Below, piece after piece: positions 9,037 to 18,723 of a DNA stretch of 64,000 nt; position 1 is the first letter of the stretch; each line of letters opens with the position of its first letter. A model generated the notes under the pieces. The model worked only from the letters and a program-made list of their open reading frames with translations. It ran no database searches and was not told the origin of the DNA. The stretch is from Motiliproteus sp965230185 (GTDB taxonomy: Bacteria > Pseudomonadota > Gammaproteobacteria > Pseudomonadales > Balneatricaceae): positions 2,418,001-2,482,000 of the forward strand of contig OZ245995.1 in NCBI GenBank assembly GCA_965230185.1, given 5' to 3'. The position numbers were made by a program, and so were the translations under genes.

Positions 9037-9234
9037 TCAGGCGCGATGGATGCCCCGCTGCTGTTTACCGACAAGTCCCGGCAGATCGACCGTCAATAGT
9101 CGGGTCAGCAGGCGACGGATCAGCTCAGCGCTGTTCAGCCAGAAACTCACAAGCGTAATCTGCTGGCGAAGCGAACCGTTCTGTACCAGCAGCTGTTCCA
9201 GTTGCTGGTCGGTATTGTTTTCTGACTTTTCCAT
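9037..9234 (-). CDS. Small hypothetical protein (65 aa)
   Basis: This short frame begins MEKSENNTDQQLEQLL with an AGGA about nine bases before the ATG. The N-terminal half is polar and Gln-rich with a heptad-like Leu pattern. The second half (LIRRLLTRLLTV) is an amphipathic Arg/Leu helix. I do not recognise it, and no neighbouring gene suggests a role. Coding status is uncertain. Confidence 0.35.
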   Translation of the reverse strand: MEKSENNTDQQLEQLLVQNGSLRQQITLVSFWLNSAELIRRLLTRLLTVDLPGLVGKQQRGIHRA

Positions 9235-9540
9235 GGCTGGATTTCCTGCTTCAAAGCGTGAAAAATGATAATAAAAAGATCGAAAATATGTTTATGTGTG
9301 ATTCTATTGGTGCGCTGTTAAGAAAACAAACCAGAAAAACTAACGATAAAGATGAGAAATATTCACCATAAGTTAAGGGGGGTGAACTGCTGTTGTCGAC
9401 CTGCATAAAGTGACGTTAAAGCGTAATAATGAGACCAGTAAGATCAAAATGACCATTAAAAGTTGTTTTTGGTGTAATGGGTTGTTAGTCTGTGCAACCA
9501 GATAGCTCAGAAACTCAGAATAAAAACCAAAGGTGTCTCT

Positions 9541-11169
9541 ATGTCGCATCAGGAATATGACTATATTGTCGTCGGTGCCGGTTCTTCCGGTTGTGTTATG
9601 GCTAACAGGCTGTCGGAAGATCCGAACACCCGAGTGCTGCTGTTGGAAGCTGGTGGTAAAGACAGCAACCCCTGGATTCATATTCCGGTGGGTTACTTTA
9701 AAACCATGCATAACCCGAAGACCGACTGGTGTTTTGTGACTGAATCCGATCCGGGCATCAACAACCGCCAGCTGCAATGGCCAAGGGGTAAGGTGCTGGG
9801 TGGCTCCAGTTCTCTGAATGGACTGCTGTATATTCGCGGTCAGGCTGAGGATTACGATAACTGGGAAGCGCTGGGAAACCGGGGCTGGTCCTATAAAGAC
9901 GTCCTGCCATATTTTAAAAAGTCAGAAAGCAATGAGCGTGGAGCCAGCGAGTATCATGGCGGCGATGGTCCCCTGTCGGTGTCCAATATTCGGGTAAAGC
10001 GGAAACTCTGTGACCTGTTTATCGATGCCGCGGAGCAGGTGGGTATTCCCCGCAACGACGACTTTAATGGTAAAAATCAGGAAGGGGCGGGCTACTTTCA
10101 GCTGACAATCAAGCAGACCGGTGTTCGTTGCAGTACCGCAGTCGCTTTCCTGAAACCGATCCGTGATCGCCAGAACCTGGAGGTGGTCACTAAAGCACTG
10201 GTTCATCGGGTCAATTTCAGCGGTAACCGAGCCACCGGCATTACCTGGTCTGTTAATGGAGTCGAACAGACGGCCAGCTGTCGAAAAGAGGTGGTATTGT
10301 CTGCCGGAGCTATCGGCTCGCCTCATCTGCTGATGCTGTCTGGTGTAGGTCACCAGGATGAGCTGAAGAAACATGGGATCACCCCGGTTAAGCATCTTCC
10401 GGGGGTCGGCAAGAATCTTCAGGATCACCTGCAGATTCGTACCATCTACAAAGTCAACAAACCGATCACCCTTAACGACCAGCTCGGGAATCCGCTGAAG
10501 AAGGCGATGATGGGGGTCGAGTATGCGATGTTCCGTACCGGACCGCTTACTATGGCTGCCAGTCAGGTGGCCATATTCACCAAAACCGATTCGCAGATGG
10601 AACGTCCGGATATCCAGTACCACCTGCAGCCGCTCAGTGCCGACAAACCTGCTGACGGTACGCACCCGTTTTCCGCCTTTACGGCCTCTGTTTGCCAGTT
10701 GCGGCCCACCAGTACCGGCACCATTGAACTGAAATCGGCGAACCCCAATGATTATCCGGCGATAAATCCCAACTATCTGGCCACGGAAGAGGACCGGAAG
10801 ACCGCCATCGAATCAATCAAGCTGACTCGCCGCATCGTTGATGCTCCGGCGCTGAAGCCGCTGATTGCCGAAGAGCATGAACCCGGTATCCAGCATCAGA
10901 CCGACGAGGAGCTGCTGGAGTACGCCCGTAATCGTGCCACGACCATCTATCATCCCACCGGGACCTGCAAGATGGGCAGCGATGAGATGGCGGTGGTTGA
11001 CGATCGGCTGAGAGTACATGGCGTCGAAGGATTGCGGGTGGTGGATTGTTCCATCATGCCGGTGATTGTTTCCGGTAACACCAACGCACCGGCTATCATG
11101 ATTGCCGAGAAGGCGTCGGATATGATCAAAGAGGACGCGTCCCGCGGCGATCTGTCACGGAGTGCCTGA
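9541..11169 (+). CDS. GMC-family FAD oxidoreductase (choline/alcohol dehydrogenase-like)
   Basis: This glucose-methanol-choline family flavoprotein of 542 residues oxidises an alcohol to an aldehyde. It has the N-terminal dinucleotide motif GAGSSGCVMANRLS, the GMC signature region GKVLGGSSSLNGL, the second signature GAIGSPHLLMLSGVG, and the C-terminal active-site region with the His of YHPTGTCKMG and the GNTNAPAIMIAEKA tail. It is monocistronic: a terminator follows and an IclR regulator is convergent. The IclR and TRAP transporter genes beyond suggest one uptake-and-oxidation unit for a small organic substrate. The family includes BetA, polyol and PEG dehydrogenases and the 3-hydroxypropionate dehydrogenase DddA. 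The sequence alone does not choose between them, and no betaine aldehyde dehydrogenase gene is next to it. Confidence 0.85.
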   Translation: MSHQEYDYIVVGAGSSGCVMANRLSEDPNTRVLLLEAGGKDSNPWIHIPVGYFKTMHNPKTDWCFVTESDPGINNRQLQWPRGKVLGGSSSLNGLLYIRGQAEDYDNWEALGNRGWSYKDVLPYFKKSESNERGASEYHGGDGPLSVSNIRVKRKLCDLFIDAAEQVGIPRNDDFNGKNQEGAGYFQLTIKQTGVRCSTAVAFLKPIRDRQNLEVVTKALVHRVNFSGNRATGITWSVNGVEQTASCRKEVVLSAGAIGSPHLLMLSGVGHQDELKKHGITPVKHLPGVGKNLQDHLQIRTIYKVNKPITLNDQLGNPLKKAMMGVEYAMFRTGPLTMAASQVAIFTKTDSQMERPDIQYHLQPLSADKPADGTHPFSAFTASVCQLRPTSTGTIELKSANPNDYPAINPNYLATEEDRKTAIESIKLTRRIVDAPALKPLIAEEHEPGIQHQTDEELLEYARNRATTIYHPTGTCKMGSDEMAVVDDRLRVHGVEGLRVVDCSIMPVIVSGNTNAPAIMIAEKASDMIKEDASRGDLSRSA

Positions 11170-11204
11170 TTCTTTCAGCGCGGTTCCTGCTATCACAGGA
11201 CAGG

Positions 11205-11236
11205 AAAAGGAGCGGCTTCGGTACGCTCCTTTTTTC
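11205..11236 (+). terminator. Rho-independent terminator after the GMC gene
   Basis: AAAAGGAGCG and CGCTCCTTTTTT pair around a nine-base loop and end in a T-run, 36 bases after the stop codon. Confidence 0.85.
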
Positions 11237-11318
11237 TGTTGTGTCCGGGTGGTGGAATAAGGTAGAGGAAGAATCTGATGGAAGGGGGGCGATAAATCTG
11301 TCAGTGCTGACAGAGACC

Positions 11319-12098
11319 TCAGTCCTCTTTCCAGAGTTCCATCAGGTCCGCGGCGGCTTCTCTCAGTTTCGGCACCTGCTCGAGCGCCTGTTCCAGTGAC
11401 ATCCGAGCGGTGGGCGCATGCATCGCCAGGGCCGCATAGAAGTCGCCAGCTTCGTTGCGCAGAGGAACGGCAATGGCGATCATGCCCTGGAAAAACTCTT
11501 CGTTATCGACGCCGACATCTTCCCGGCGGATCTTCTTCAGTTCTTTCTTGAGGGCTTCAGGGTCGGCGATGGTGTTGGGGGTGCGCTGTTCCAGCGACAG
11601 CTTGGACAGCAGCCGGCTGCGTTTGGCGCTGGCCAGGTTGCTGAGAAACAGCTTGCCACTGGCGGTGCAATGCATCGGCACCCGGTCATTGATCTGCAGC
11701 TGAACACGCAGTGGCCAGTGGGTTTCTACCCGGTCGAAATAGAGCATCTGGCCATCGCTGGGGACGGAGATATTGCAGGTCTCGCCAACCTCGTCTGAGA
11801 GGCGCTGAAGAATCGCGTGGCGTTGACTGCGCAGGTGGTCGTTGTTGGTGAAAACGCCAAGAGCAATCTTTGACAGACGTACGCCGGCTACATAACCACG
11901 CTGATCCAGTGTTGTCTGCAGATAGCCCTCTTTTTCCAGCATCATGCAGAGACGGTGGATGGTCGGCTTGGGCAGATTCAGTTGCTGATTGACTTCGGTG
12001 GCGGTCAGCGGGGTCGGGGAGGATGCTACCGTTTCGAGAACGCTCAGTGCTCGCAGGGCGGCGGATGATTTTTCGGAGGCACTTGAGGAAGCCGGCAT
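11319..12098 (-). CDS. IclR-family transcriptional regulator
   Basis: This 259-residue regulator has an N-terminal winged helix-turn-helix (about 12-75, with TATEVNQQLNLPKPTIHRLCMMLE) followed by the IclR effector domain (about 90-255, with HCTASGKLFLSNL and IAVPLRNEAG typical of the family). It is divergent from the TRAP transporter operon across a 470-base gap and convergent with the GMC oxidoreductase, so it probably controls one or both in response to the transported substrate or a metabolite. No ligand can be read from the sequence. Confidence 0.9.
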   Translation of the reverse strand: MPASSSASEKSSAALRALSVLETVASSPTPLTATEVNQQLNLPKPTIHRLCMMLEKEGYLQTTLDQRGYVAGVRLSKIALGVFTNNDHLRSQRHAILQRLSDEVGETCNISVPSDGQMLYFDRVETHWPLRVQLQINDRVPMHCTASGKLFLSNLASAKRSRLLSKLSLEQRTPNTIADPEALKKELKKIRREDVGVDNEEFFQGMIAIAVPLRNEAGDFYAALAMHAPTARMSLEQALEQVPKLREAAADLMELWKED

Positions 12099-12570
12099 TT
12101 TTAATCCTGTTCAGTCAGCCCGGGATTGCCGCCTCTGAGGCGGCGCGATGGGCATCGATTTTAGTATCAATTCCGAGTCAAAACAATTTGACGGTGGATT
12201 GCCGGTCGTTCTCTGGAGTATTTCTCCGACCCTGCTCAGGTTCGGAAAGGAGAGGCTGTTGTTCAGTCGTACTCCACCGGTCGTTAACCGATAAGTTTTA
12301 TAAAATTTCTGAACGAAGTGATGAAAATCACATATTTTCTATAAGTGTCTGTTAAATAACAGAAATGCTGGCTTATCGTCGTTATTTTAACCAAACCAGT
12401 CGTACTTTAAGCGACACAAATCAGCATAAATGAGACTTAGGGTATCATAAAGGTTTGATAAATGATTTTCTGTGTGGTTAAGTAGATAGTGTGGATGGCG
12501 TCGTTAAGGGATGCCTGAGCACAGCAGAATCAATATCTCTGAAAAAAAATAACTAATTTAGAGGTGATCT
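12099..12570. other. Divergent intergenic region between IclR and TRAP genes
   Basis: The 472-base gap holds the divergent promoters of the IclR gene and dctP. The part from about 12290 to 12470 is AT-rich and rich in TTT/AAA tracts, as expected of a regulated promoter. I see no unambiguous operator palindrome or gene. A ribosome binding site (AGAGGTGA) lies just before the dctP start. Confidence 0.5.
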
Positions 12571-13818
12571 ATGACGGTCAAAACTGAAACTCCGAAGAAT
12601 CGGGAGGGCGTATCGCGTCGGGACTTCTTCAGAGTTGCAAGCACTTACGGAATGAGTTCCACGTTGCTGGCTGCCAGTGCACTGGGTGGTGGTCTTACAC
12701 TCTCCGGTCTTGCCCAGGCCGCTGACGATACAGCAAAGCGTCGAAATAAGAAGAAAGCACGTTACAAGCTCACCTTCGGTGGGTCCGGATTTAACGAACA
12801 GAATCTGCTGATCGAGCGTGCGGGTTGTCTGGACTTCGTAAGAGATGTTGAAGACAGAACAGATGGCGAACTGCAGATTGAGTTTGTCGGCGACAATCAG
12901 GTTTGTGGCCAGCTCAACTGTGTGAAGAAAACCCAGCAGGGCATTGTGGACATGTTTACCGCCTCGACACAGAATTCTGCGGGAGGCGCGCCTTACCTGA
13001 ACGTGCTCGATTATGCTTATATGTTCCCCACCCGCGCTTCCCAGTATCACTTCCTCTACCATCCTGATAGCCAGCGCATTCTGCGCGATCCGCTCCGCAC
13101 CAAACACGGGTTGCAGTTCCTGTTCTCTCACTGCGAGCTCCGTGGTTTGCAGATGGGCATGAGTTGGAAGGACAAGCCGCTGATTACCAGTATCGATCAG
13201 CTTAAAGGAACGAAAAACCGTGTGACTGGTACCCAGTTAGGGCGTATTGCGATGCAGCTCCTGGAGCTCAACCCGGTGCCAATCGCCTGGTCTGAAACCC
13301 TGGACGGTCTCAAGTCGGGGTTGATCGACGGTGCCGAGACCTGGGCCGGCGCGGTAGGATATGCCAATATGTCACCAGTGGTGTCCCAGTCCGTGGACCT
13401 GCGTTTCTTCTGTGGTACCGAAGCGACCATGATGAGCGCTCAGGTCTTCGACGGATTCAGCGGTGAAGTCCAGGATGCGGTGATGGAATCGGCTTACCTG
13501 ACTCAGGTGAAGATCCAGGCAGCTCAGGAAGCGGCGCTGGTCAACACCGTTGGTGCGACCACGCCCTCACTGCCCGGTACGCTGTTCGATAAGTACAACG
13601 TGCGTGTGGCCAGCCTCTCCGATGCCGAGCGTGCGCGGGCGGCGCAGATCTGTGCGCCGGAGCACAATCCCGAGCCCTGGGAGAAATGGCGTAACCGGCT
13701 GGATAAGTGGGCCGGTGGTATCGATACCTATGGCTCCATCCATAAAATTGCTCGAGAAATTCCCGTCGATACACTGGCGGAAAATGTCGAGCCACGTCGT
13801 TGGTGGAAAAACTCCTGA
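12571..13818 (+). CDS. dctP: TRAP transporter substrate-binding protein with Tat signal
   Basis: This periplasmic binding protein of 415 residues captures a substrate, usually an organic acid, for the TRAP permease encoded next. The N-terminus has a twin-arginine signal: SRRDFF near residue 15, then a hydrophobic stretch rich in Ala, Leu and Gly ending at AQA. This predicts folded export by the Tat system, which is less common than Sec export for this family. DctP features are the LTFGG start of the mature domain, the conserved GTKNRVTGTQ segment with its ligand-binding Arg, and PIAWSETLDGLKSGLIDGAE. A perfect inverted repeat separates it from dctQ, a usual place to raise binding protein over membrane subunits. 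Confidence 0.85.
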   Translation: MTVKTETPKNREGVSRRDFFRVASTYGMSSTLLAASALGGGLTLSGLAQAADDTAKRRNKKKARYKLTFGGSGFNEQNLLIERAGCLDFVRDVEDRTDGELQIEFVGDNQVCGQLNCVKKTQQGIVDMFTASTQNSAGGAPYLNVLDYAYMFPTRASQYHFLYHPDSQRILRDPLRTKHGLQFLFSHCELRGLQMGMSWKDKPLITSIDQLKGTKNRVTGTQLGRIAMQLLELNPVPIAWSETLDGLKSGLIDGAETWAGAVGYANMSPVVSQSVDLRFFCGTEATMMSAQVFDGFSGEVQDAVMESAYLTQVKIQAAQEAALVNTVGATTPSLPGTLFDKYNVRVASLSDAERARAAQICAPEHNPEPWEKWRNRLDKWAGGIDTYGSIHKIAREIPVDTLAENVEPRRWWKNS

Positions 13819-13837
13819 TACCTTTTAGATGACGAAA

Positions 13838-13869
13838 GAAACCGGTTTTTCCGTTGAAGAACCGGTTTC
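13838..13869 (+). repeat. Stem-loop between dctP and dctQ
   Basis: GAAACCGGTT and AACCGGTTTC form a perfect 10-base stem around a 12-base loop, without a following T-run. It more likely stabilises the dctP message or attenuates transcription than acts as a full terminator. Confidence 0.7.
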
Positions 13870-13917
13870 ACGTTCGCGGGCTGGTGTTCGCTGGTATAGA
13901 GTTACAGGGGTTGGGCT

Positions 13918-14535
13918 ATGACCACGTTAGAATACAAAGAAAAACGAAATGGGCTCTCGCAGGATAGAGGTGAGGGCTTATCGAACGGCGCAAAAGAGCG
14001 CTTCCATATGAAAATAGGAAAGGCACTCTACTGGGCTTTTCAGAATATTGAGAAGTTCTTCATCATCACCTCTTACGGTGCGATGACGGCTATCATCTTT
14101 ATCGAGGTGATACGGCGCTTTATGTTTAATGAGCAGTCGGCCTGGAGCACCACGATACCGATCTATCTGTTTTTGTGGCTGGCCTGGATGGGCGCTTCCT
14201 ACAATACCCAGAAACGTTCCCATCTGCGCTTTACTGAGATGCGAGAGCGGTTGTCTTACCGCGGCCAGTTCGCATGTCTGATCCTGGATGCCGTGCTCTG
14301 GTTTATCATGGGCGCGGTCGTTATCTACTTCTCCGTCGAACAGGTCTATATCTCTTACGATAATTTCTCGATTGTCCAGGGTACCGACGATGTGATGCAG
14401 TGGTGGTTCTATCTCGCAACACCGATGGCCTGGGCGCTGCTCCTGGTGCGTGTTACTCAGAATTTCGTGGGTGACTGCCGAGACTTTAAAGCGGGTCGGC
14501 CTTTGGCTGTGCATGCCCCAACCTTTGGTGATTGA
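13918..14535 (+). CDS. dctQ: TRAP transporter small permease subunit
   Basis: This 205-residue protein has four predicted membrane segments (starting near residues 45, 75, 115 and 160) and the WLAWMGASY region typical of DctQ. It links the binding protein to the large permease in the inner membrane. The polar N-terminal extension of about 30 residues is longer than usual. The ATG at 13918 has an AGGGG about eight bases upstream; an internal ATG at 14008 would remove the extension. The stop lies just before the dctM start. Confidence 0.85.
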   Translation: MTTLEYKEKRNGLSQDRGEGLSNGAKERFHMKIGKALYWAFQNIEKFFIITSYGAMTAIIFIEVIRRFMFNEQSAWSTTIPIYLFLWLAWMGASYNTQKRSHLRFTEMRERLSYRGQFACLILDAVLWFIMGAVVIYFSVEQVYISYDNFSIVQGTDDVMQWWFYLATPMAWALLLVRVTQNFVGDCRDFKAGRPLAVHAPTFGD

Positions 14536-14543
14536 GGAGATCG

Positions 14544-15818
14544 ATGATGGATGCATTATGGATTAGTTTGATCAGTCTGGCTGTAACCGGGTTATTTATA
14601 CTGGGTGTTCCCATCTTCCTGGTCATCTCCTTTTGGGTGATCGGTGTGAGTTTGGTGATCGACTTCACCCTGGCCAATGTCGGTGTGACCCTCTATGAGG
14701 GACTGAATTTCTATGGGCTGCTGGCTCTGCCCTTGTTTATCCTGACCGGTGACCTGATAAACGCCGCCGGTATCGCCAAACGTTTATCCGACTTTGCCTA
14801 CGCCTGCCTGGGATTTGTACGTGGGGGAATGGGGATGGCGTCGTTGGGAGCCTGTGGCATGTTTGCGGCGATCTCAGGATCTAACTCTGCGACCACCGCT
14901 ACCATTGGCAGCATCATGCACCCTGAGATGAAGAAGGGTAACTACAACGAAGAGTTTGCTGCTGCGACGGTGGCAGCCGGTGGCACGGTGGGGATCATTA
15001 TTCCCCCCAGTATTATCTTTATCGTCTACGGGTTTATGATGAACCTGCCGATTGGCGAGCTCTTTATGGCAGGAATGATCCCCGGAGCGCTGATGATAGG
15101 TGCGATGATGACAGCCTGCTTTATCATGTCGCGTCGCAATGGCTGGGGGCATCTGATCAAGCTCAGTCCCAGGCGCATCGTGCAAACCGGCTCCAAGGCG
15201 TGGCTTGGATTTATGGCCATGGGGATCGTGCTGTTCGGCCTCTATACCGGCTCTTTCTCTCCGACCGAAGCGGCAGGGGTCACCACGGGGTTCTGTCTTA
15301 TTGCGGGACTGTTGATTACCCGGGAGTTCGGGTTTAAAGACTTGCCGAAAATTATGATGCGTTCAGGCCAGATTACCGGCATGTTGGCGCCCTTAATCGC
15401 GGTTTCGGTGGTCATGCAGCAGGTGCTCTCCTTGCTGGGAGCCAAAGCCTTTTTGACGGGTGCGATTACTTCACTGGGCGGCTTCTATCCCATTCTGTTT
15501 GCCTGTATGGCAATAGTCCTGGTGGCCGGAACGGTACTGGAGAGCTTACCGGTTACGGTAATTCTGGCACCTATACTGGCGCCGATTGCCGCCATGATTG
15601 GCGTTGATCCGATCCATTTTGCTGTGATCTTCCTGGTGGGTGCCTCCATCGGATTTATTACACCGCCCTATGGTTTGAATCTTTACGTGGCCAGTGGCAT
15701 GACCGGTATTCCCTATTTGCGAATAGTCAAACATGTTGTGCCCTATCTCACTGCGCTGTTTTTGACCTGGCTCGCCATAGCGTTAATACCGGGGATCTCA
15801 CTCTGGATCCTTTCTTAA
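14544..15818 (+). CDS. dctM: TRAP transporter large permease subunit
   Basis: The protein has 424 residues and about 12 membrane segments. It carries out sodium-coupled uptake of the DctP substrate. Characteristic parts are the GSNSATTATIGSIMHPEM segment, GGTVGIIIPPS and GASIGFITPPYGLNLYV. The ATG at 14544 follows GAGGAG closely; an upstream in-frame TTG overlaps the dctQ stop and is less likely. A terminator follows the gene. Confidence 0.92.
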   Translation: MMDALWISLISLAVTGLFILGVPIFLVISFWVIGVSLVIDFTLANVGVTLYEGLNFYGLLALPLFILTGDLINAAGIAKRLSDFAYACLGFVRGGMGMASLGACGMFAAISGSNSATTATIGSIMHPEMKKGNYNEEFAAATVAAGGTVGIIIPPSIIFIVYGFMMNLPIGELFMAGMIPGALMIGAMMTACFIMSRRNGWGHLIKLSPRRIVQTGSKAWLGFMAMGIVLFGLYTGSFSPTEAAGVTTGFCLIAGLLITREFGFKDLPKIMMRSGQITGMLAPLIAVSVVMQQVLSLLGAKAFLTGAITSLGGFYPILFACMAIVLVAGTVLESLPVTVILAPILAPIAAMIGVDPIHFAVIFLVGASIGFITPPYGLNLYVASGMTGIPYLRIVKHVVPYLTALFLTWLAIALIPGISLWILS

Positions 15819-15828
15819 GTCCTCACGG

Positions 15829-15857
15829 CCCCCTCTTCATAACGGAGAGGGGGTTTT
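15829..15857 (+). terminator. Rho-independent terminator after dctM
   Basis: CCCCCTCT and AGAGGGGG form a strong stem around a short loop, followed by TTTT. Confidence 0.8.
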
Positions 15858-15952
15858 AGCTTTACGCCCTTCGGGCAAGTGGAGGCTAGTATTAATCTAG
15901 TCGGCGGGTAATTTGTTTAAAGTTTCGTTGCCCGCGTTTCAGGTGCAATGCC

Positions 15953-17008
15953 ATGTCCCTCGGTGTTCGCTGTTGGTTGCTGATTACCATCCTCTTCTCG
16001 GCCTCTGCGGGTGCCACACCGCCTTATACGCTACGCTTTGCCACTGCCAACCCCGAAGGCAGTCACTACGTTGCTCACCTGATGAAATTTAAAGAGTTGG
16101 TGGAGCAGTATTCTCAAGGGCGTATCCAGGTCGAACCGATTATCGACGGCCGCTACGGCAGCGAACATGACAATGTGATGGGGACGGCGGAAGGTGATAT
16201 TCAGATGACCACCGTTGCCGTCAATAATCTCACACCCTTTTCGCCCGAGGTGGGTTTTCTGACACTGCCCTATCTGTTCGAGAACAGTGGACAGGCGCGT
16301 CGACTGTTTCGCCATCCGATCATGGAGGAGGTGAACGACAGGATGATCAGCAGTGCCAACGTCAGAGCTCTGGGCTGGCTGATCGGGGGATATCGGGTGC
16401 TGACCAACAACCGGAAACCGATCCGGAAACCGGAGCAACTGGCCGGCCTGAAGATTCGTACTCCAATGAATCCGATCATGGTTGCTGCATTTCGGGCCTG
16501 GGGGGTGGAGCCGCTGCCGATTGCCTGGACGGAAACCTATGCGGCGCTGGAGAGTGGCATCGCGGATGGTCAGGAGAACCCACACGTCACCTACTCGAGC
16601 ATGCCTCACGCAAACGGCGAGATCTACCGGGTGCAGAAATACATCACCGATATTCGCTATATCCTCTGGACCGGACCACATCTGATCAACGAGAACTTCT
16701 ATCAGCGGTTGCCTGAAGACCTGCAGCAGGTACTTCATCGGGCCGCTGAGGAGGCGGCAGCCTACCAGTGGCGCTGGACGGAAAATCGTAATCGCAGACA
16801 GCTGGAATGGTTGCTGGAGCGGGGGATGGTGCTGGCCACACCGGCTGATGATGAGCGAACCTGGAAAGCACTGGCCGTCGGTGTCTGGCCGGACTTTTAC
16901 GACAGTATCGGTGGCCGGGCCTTTGTTCAGCGAGTACTGAAAATCATTCATCAGCAGGGTGATACCGGTCAATCGGCAACCGGAGAGGCTGCGAAAAGCA
17001 GAAAATAA
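15953..17008 (+). CDS. Orphan DctP-type TRAP substrate-binding protein
   Basis: This 351-residue periplasmic protein has a Sec signal (hydrophobic residues 7-18, cleavage near SAGA) and DctP hallmarks: LRFATANPEGS at the mature start, GLKIRTPMNPIMV with the ligand Arg, and PIAWTETYAALESGIADGQENP. No permease genes follow it, and it lies beyond the dctM terminator, so it either shares the upstream DctQM or has another role such as sensing. The next gene is another solute-binding protein two cistrons apart from any permease. Confidence 0.85.
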   Translation: MSLGVRCWLLITILFSASAGATPPYTLRFATANPEGSHYVAHLMKFKELVEQYSQGRIQVEPIIDGRYGSEHDNVMGTAEGDIQMTTVAVNNLTPFSPEVGFLTLPYLFENSGQARRLFRHPIMEEVNDRMISSANVRALGWLIGGYRVLTNNRKPIRKPEQLAGLKIRTPMNPIMVAAFRAWGVEPLPIAWTETYAALESGIADGQENPHVTYSSMPHANGEIYRVQKYITDIRYILWTGPHLINENFYQRLPEDLQQVLHRAAEEAAAYQWRWTENRNRRQLEWLLERGMVLATPADDERTWKALAVGVWPDFYDSIGGRAFVQRVLKIIHQQGDTGQSATGEAAKSRK

Positions 17009-17023
17009 CAGGAGATGCGATGC

Positions 17024-17803
17024 ATGAATGGGCCAGTCGGTCATCGGTACTGGAAGCGGTTGCTGGTGGGCGTCCTGATACTGTTGTCACCGTTTTCTGC
17101 CGGCGCTGAGACCCTGCGGCTGGGAGGGATGATCCGCTGTCCCTGGGTCTGTACCGATGCCGAAGGGATGCCGGGAGTACTGGTGGAAATCGCGACGAGC
17201 GTATTCGAACCGGAAGGTGTTGAGATTGAGTTCCAGTCACTGCCCTGGAGTCGGGCGCTCAGGTATGTGCGGGCCGGTAACATCGATGCGATCACTGGTG
17301 TGTTGCGACGTAATGCGCCGGAACTGGTGTTTCCCGGACGTCCTCAGGCGGTGTCTCAGTTTGTGTTTGTGGTTCCGGATTCGGAGTCCTGGCGTCATGT
17401 CGGGCTGGTTTCGCTCTGGCAGGTGCGCATCGGGGTCACCCAGGATGTCTCATACGGATCCATGGACAGTTACATCCGTCGTTACCGTGACTCAGACCGT
17501 ATCCAGGCGCTCAGCGGCGAGACGGCGATAATACAGAATCTGAGAGCACTGCAGAGCCAGCGTATCGATGTGCTGCTGGAGGATCGCTCGGTGCTGAATT
17601 ATCACCTGAAGGGGGCGGCTGAATACCACCTGAAGGAGGTGGGTGTGCTGCCCGCCGAAAATCTCTACATTGCGTTCGATCCCGAGCACCCTGATTCCGA
17701 ATCCCGGGCCGGACTTCTGTCGAAGAAAATGAAATCGTTGCAGGAGAGTGGGGAACTGGAACAGATTTACCGGAAATATGGTATTGCCGTCGGCCCCCCC
17801 TGA
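17024..17803 (+). CDS. Family 3 extracellular solute-binding protein (orphan)
   Basis: This 259-residue periplasmic protein of the amino-acid binding (SBP_bac_3) fold has a Sec signal (VGVLILLSPFSAGA). The mature part starts with TLRLGGMIRCPWVC, and the end has LEQIYRKYG typical of the family. The ATG at 17024 has GGAG nine bases upstream; the ATG at 17015 is too close to it. It follows the orphan DctP by 15 bases and is probably co-transcribed. No ABC permease or ATPase gene is near, so binding proteins of two transporter classes are paired here without partners. Confidence 0.75.
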   Translation: MNGPVGHRYWKRLLVGVLILLSPFSAGAETLRLGGMIRCPWVCTDAEGMPGVLVEIATSVFEPEGVEIEFQSLPWSRALRYVRAGNIDAITGVLRRNAPELVFPGRPQAVSQFVFVVPDSESWRHVGLVSLWQVRIGVTQDVSYGSMDSYIRRYRDSDRIQALSGETAIIQNLRALQSQRIDVLLEDRSVLNYHLKGAAEYHLKEVGVLPAENLYIAFDPEHPDSESRAGLLSKKMKSLQESGELEQIYRKYGIAVGPP

Positions 17804-17946
17804 TTCTGATTAACCTCAGATAATCGGGAAGGGGGAGATTCCGGTCAATGGATTCCGGTTTCCGCCGGCATTCGGCCACATCGCCGTTGCGATGGTACTT
17901 GACGGCGCGGATGCCGGTCGGAGTCGCAGAGCCGGCTGCTGCCGAC

Positions 17947-18723
17947 TCAGAGCCGGCCGTAAAAGGTCATCCGGGCGGTTTCTGACAGGGCGATACCCGG
18001 TTGTGAGTTATACGCCAGCACCACCAGCATACGGGTGCGGTTACCTTCGGTAGGGGTGACCCGATGGATGGCGTTACGGCCACGGAACATAACCAGCGAA
18101 CCGGCCTCGATGCTCAGTGATCTGGGTCGGAGTTCACCGTTCAGCACCCGGGCAACGCCCTCGAAGTTCATCTCGCCGGCGTCGGCATCGCGCATGGCTT
18201 CCAGATACTCAAAGGTAGCGCCGGCTTCAGGCTTCTGAATCAGCAGGGTAATGGCGAAAGAGGAGTTATCGAAATGCCAGCCCAGTTCCTGACCCTCGGC
18301 GGCGTAGTGCAGATTGATTGAGGAGAGTGGATCGGCGTAGCTGAACAACTGTTGCTCTCCCAGTACGGCGCACAGAAAGTTGCGGAACGGCTCTGAGTCG
18401 TACAGAGTGCGCAATGGCGAATCCATGTCGATCTGGTCGTCGGTAATACAGCCTTTTGAGGAGTGTACCGGCCGGTTGCGGGGATGCTGTTCCGGAAACT
18501 CGGGGTCCGGATCCCGCAGGTAGACGTTGTGCATTTCGCCGGTGTAGTAGGCCTGCGACTGTTTGGATTCGCCTTCCCGAATGACCGCTGCTAACGCCTC
18601 GGGGGTAAGAAATCCCGGCAGCACCAGCGCACCCTGCTGATCCAGCTGCTGGCGACAGCGATCCTGCAGGGCCGGATCGTTGAGGGGGTAGTCGACGAGT
18701 TTAACGATCTCTGGCAGTTCCAT
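17947..18723 (-). CDS. 2-oxoglutarate/Fe(II)-dependent oxygenase-like protein
   Basis: The 258-residue protein shows the jelly-roll oxygenase iron triad: His and Asp in GWHFDNSSF and the distal His in AIHRVTP, with an Arg a few residues later (GNRTRM) that fits 2-oxoglutarate binding. It resembles the PhyH/HalD-type group that hydroxylates or halogenates free amino acids or small acids. The substrate is not evident. It is divergent from a LysR regulator gene, which may control it together with the SDR and the DMT exporter on the other strand. Confidence 0.7.
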   Translation of the reverse strand: MELPEIVKLVDYPLNDPALQDRCRQQLDQQGALVLPGFLTPEALAAVIREGESKQSQAYYTGEMHNVYLRDPDPEFPEQHPRNRPVHSSKGCITDDQIDMDSPLRTLYDSEPFRNFLCAVLGEQQLFSYADPLSSINLHYAAEGQELGWHFDNSSFAITLLIQKPEAGATFEYLEAMRDADAGEMNFEGVARVLNGELRPRSLSIEAGSLVMFRGRNAIHRVTPTEGNRTRMLVVLAYNSQPGIALSETARMTFYGRL

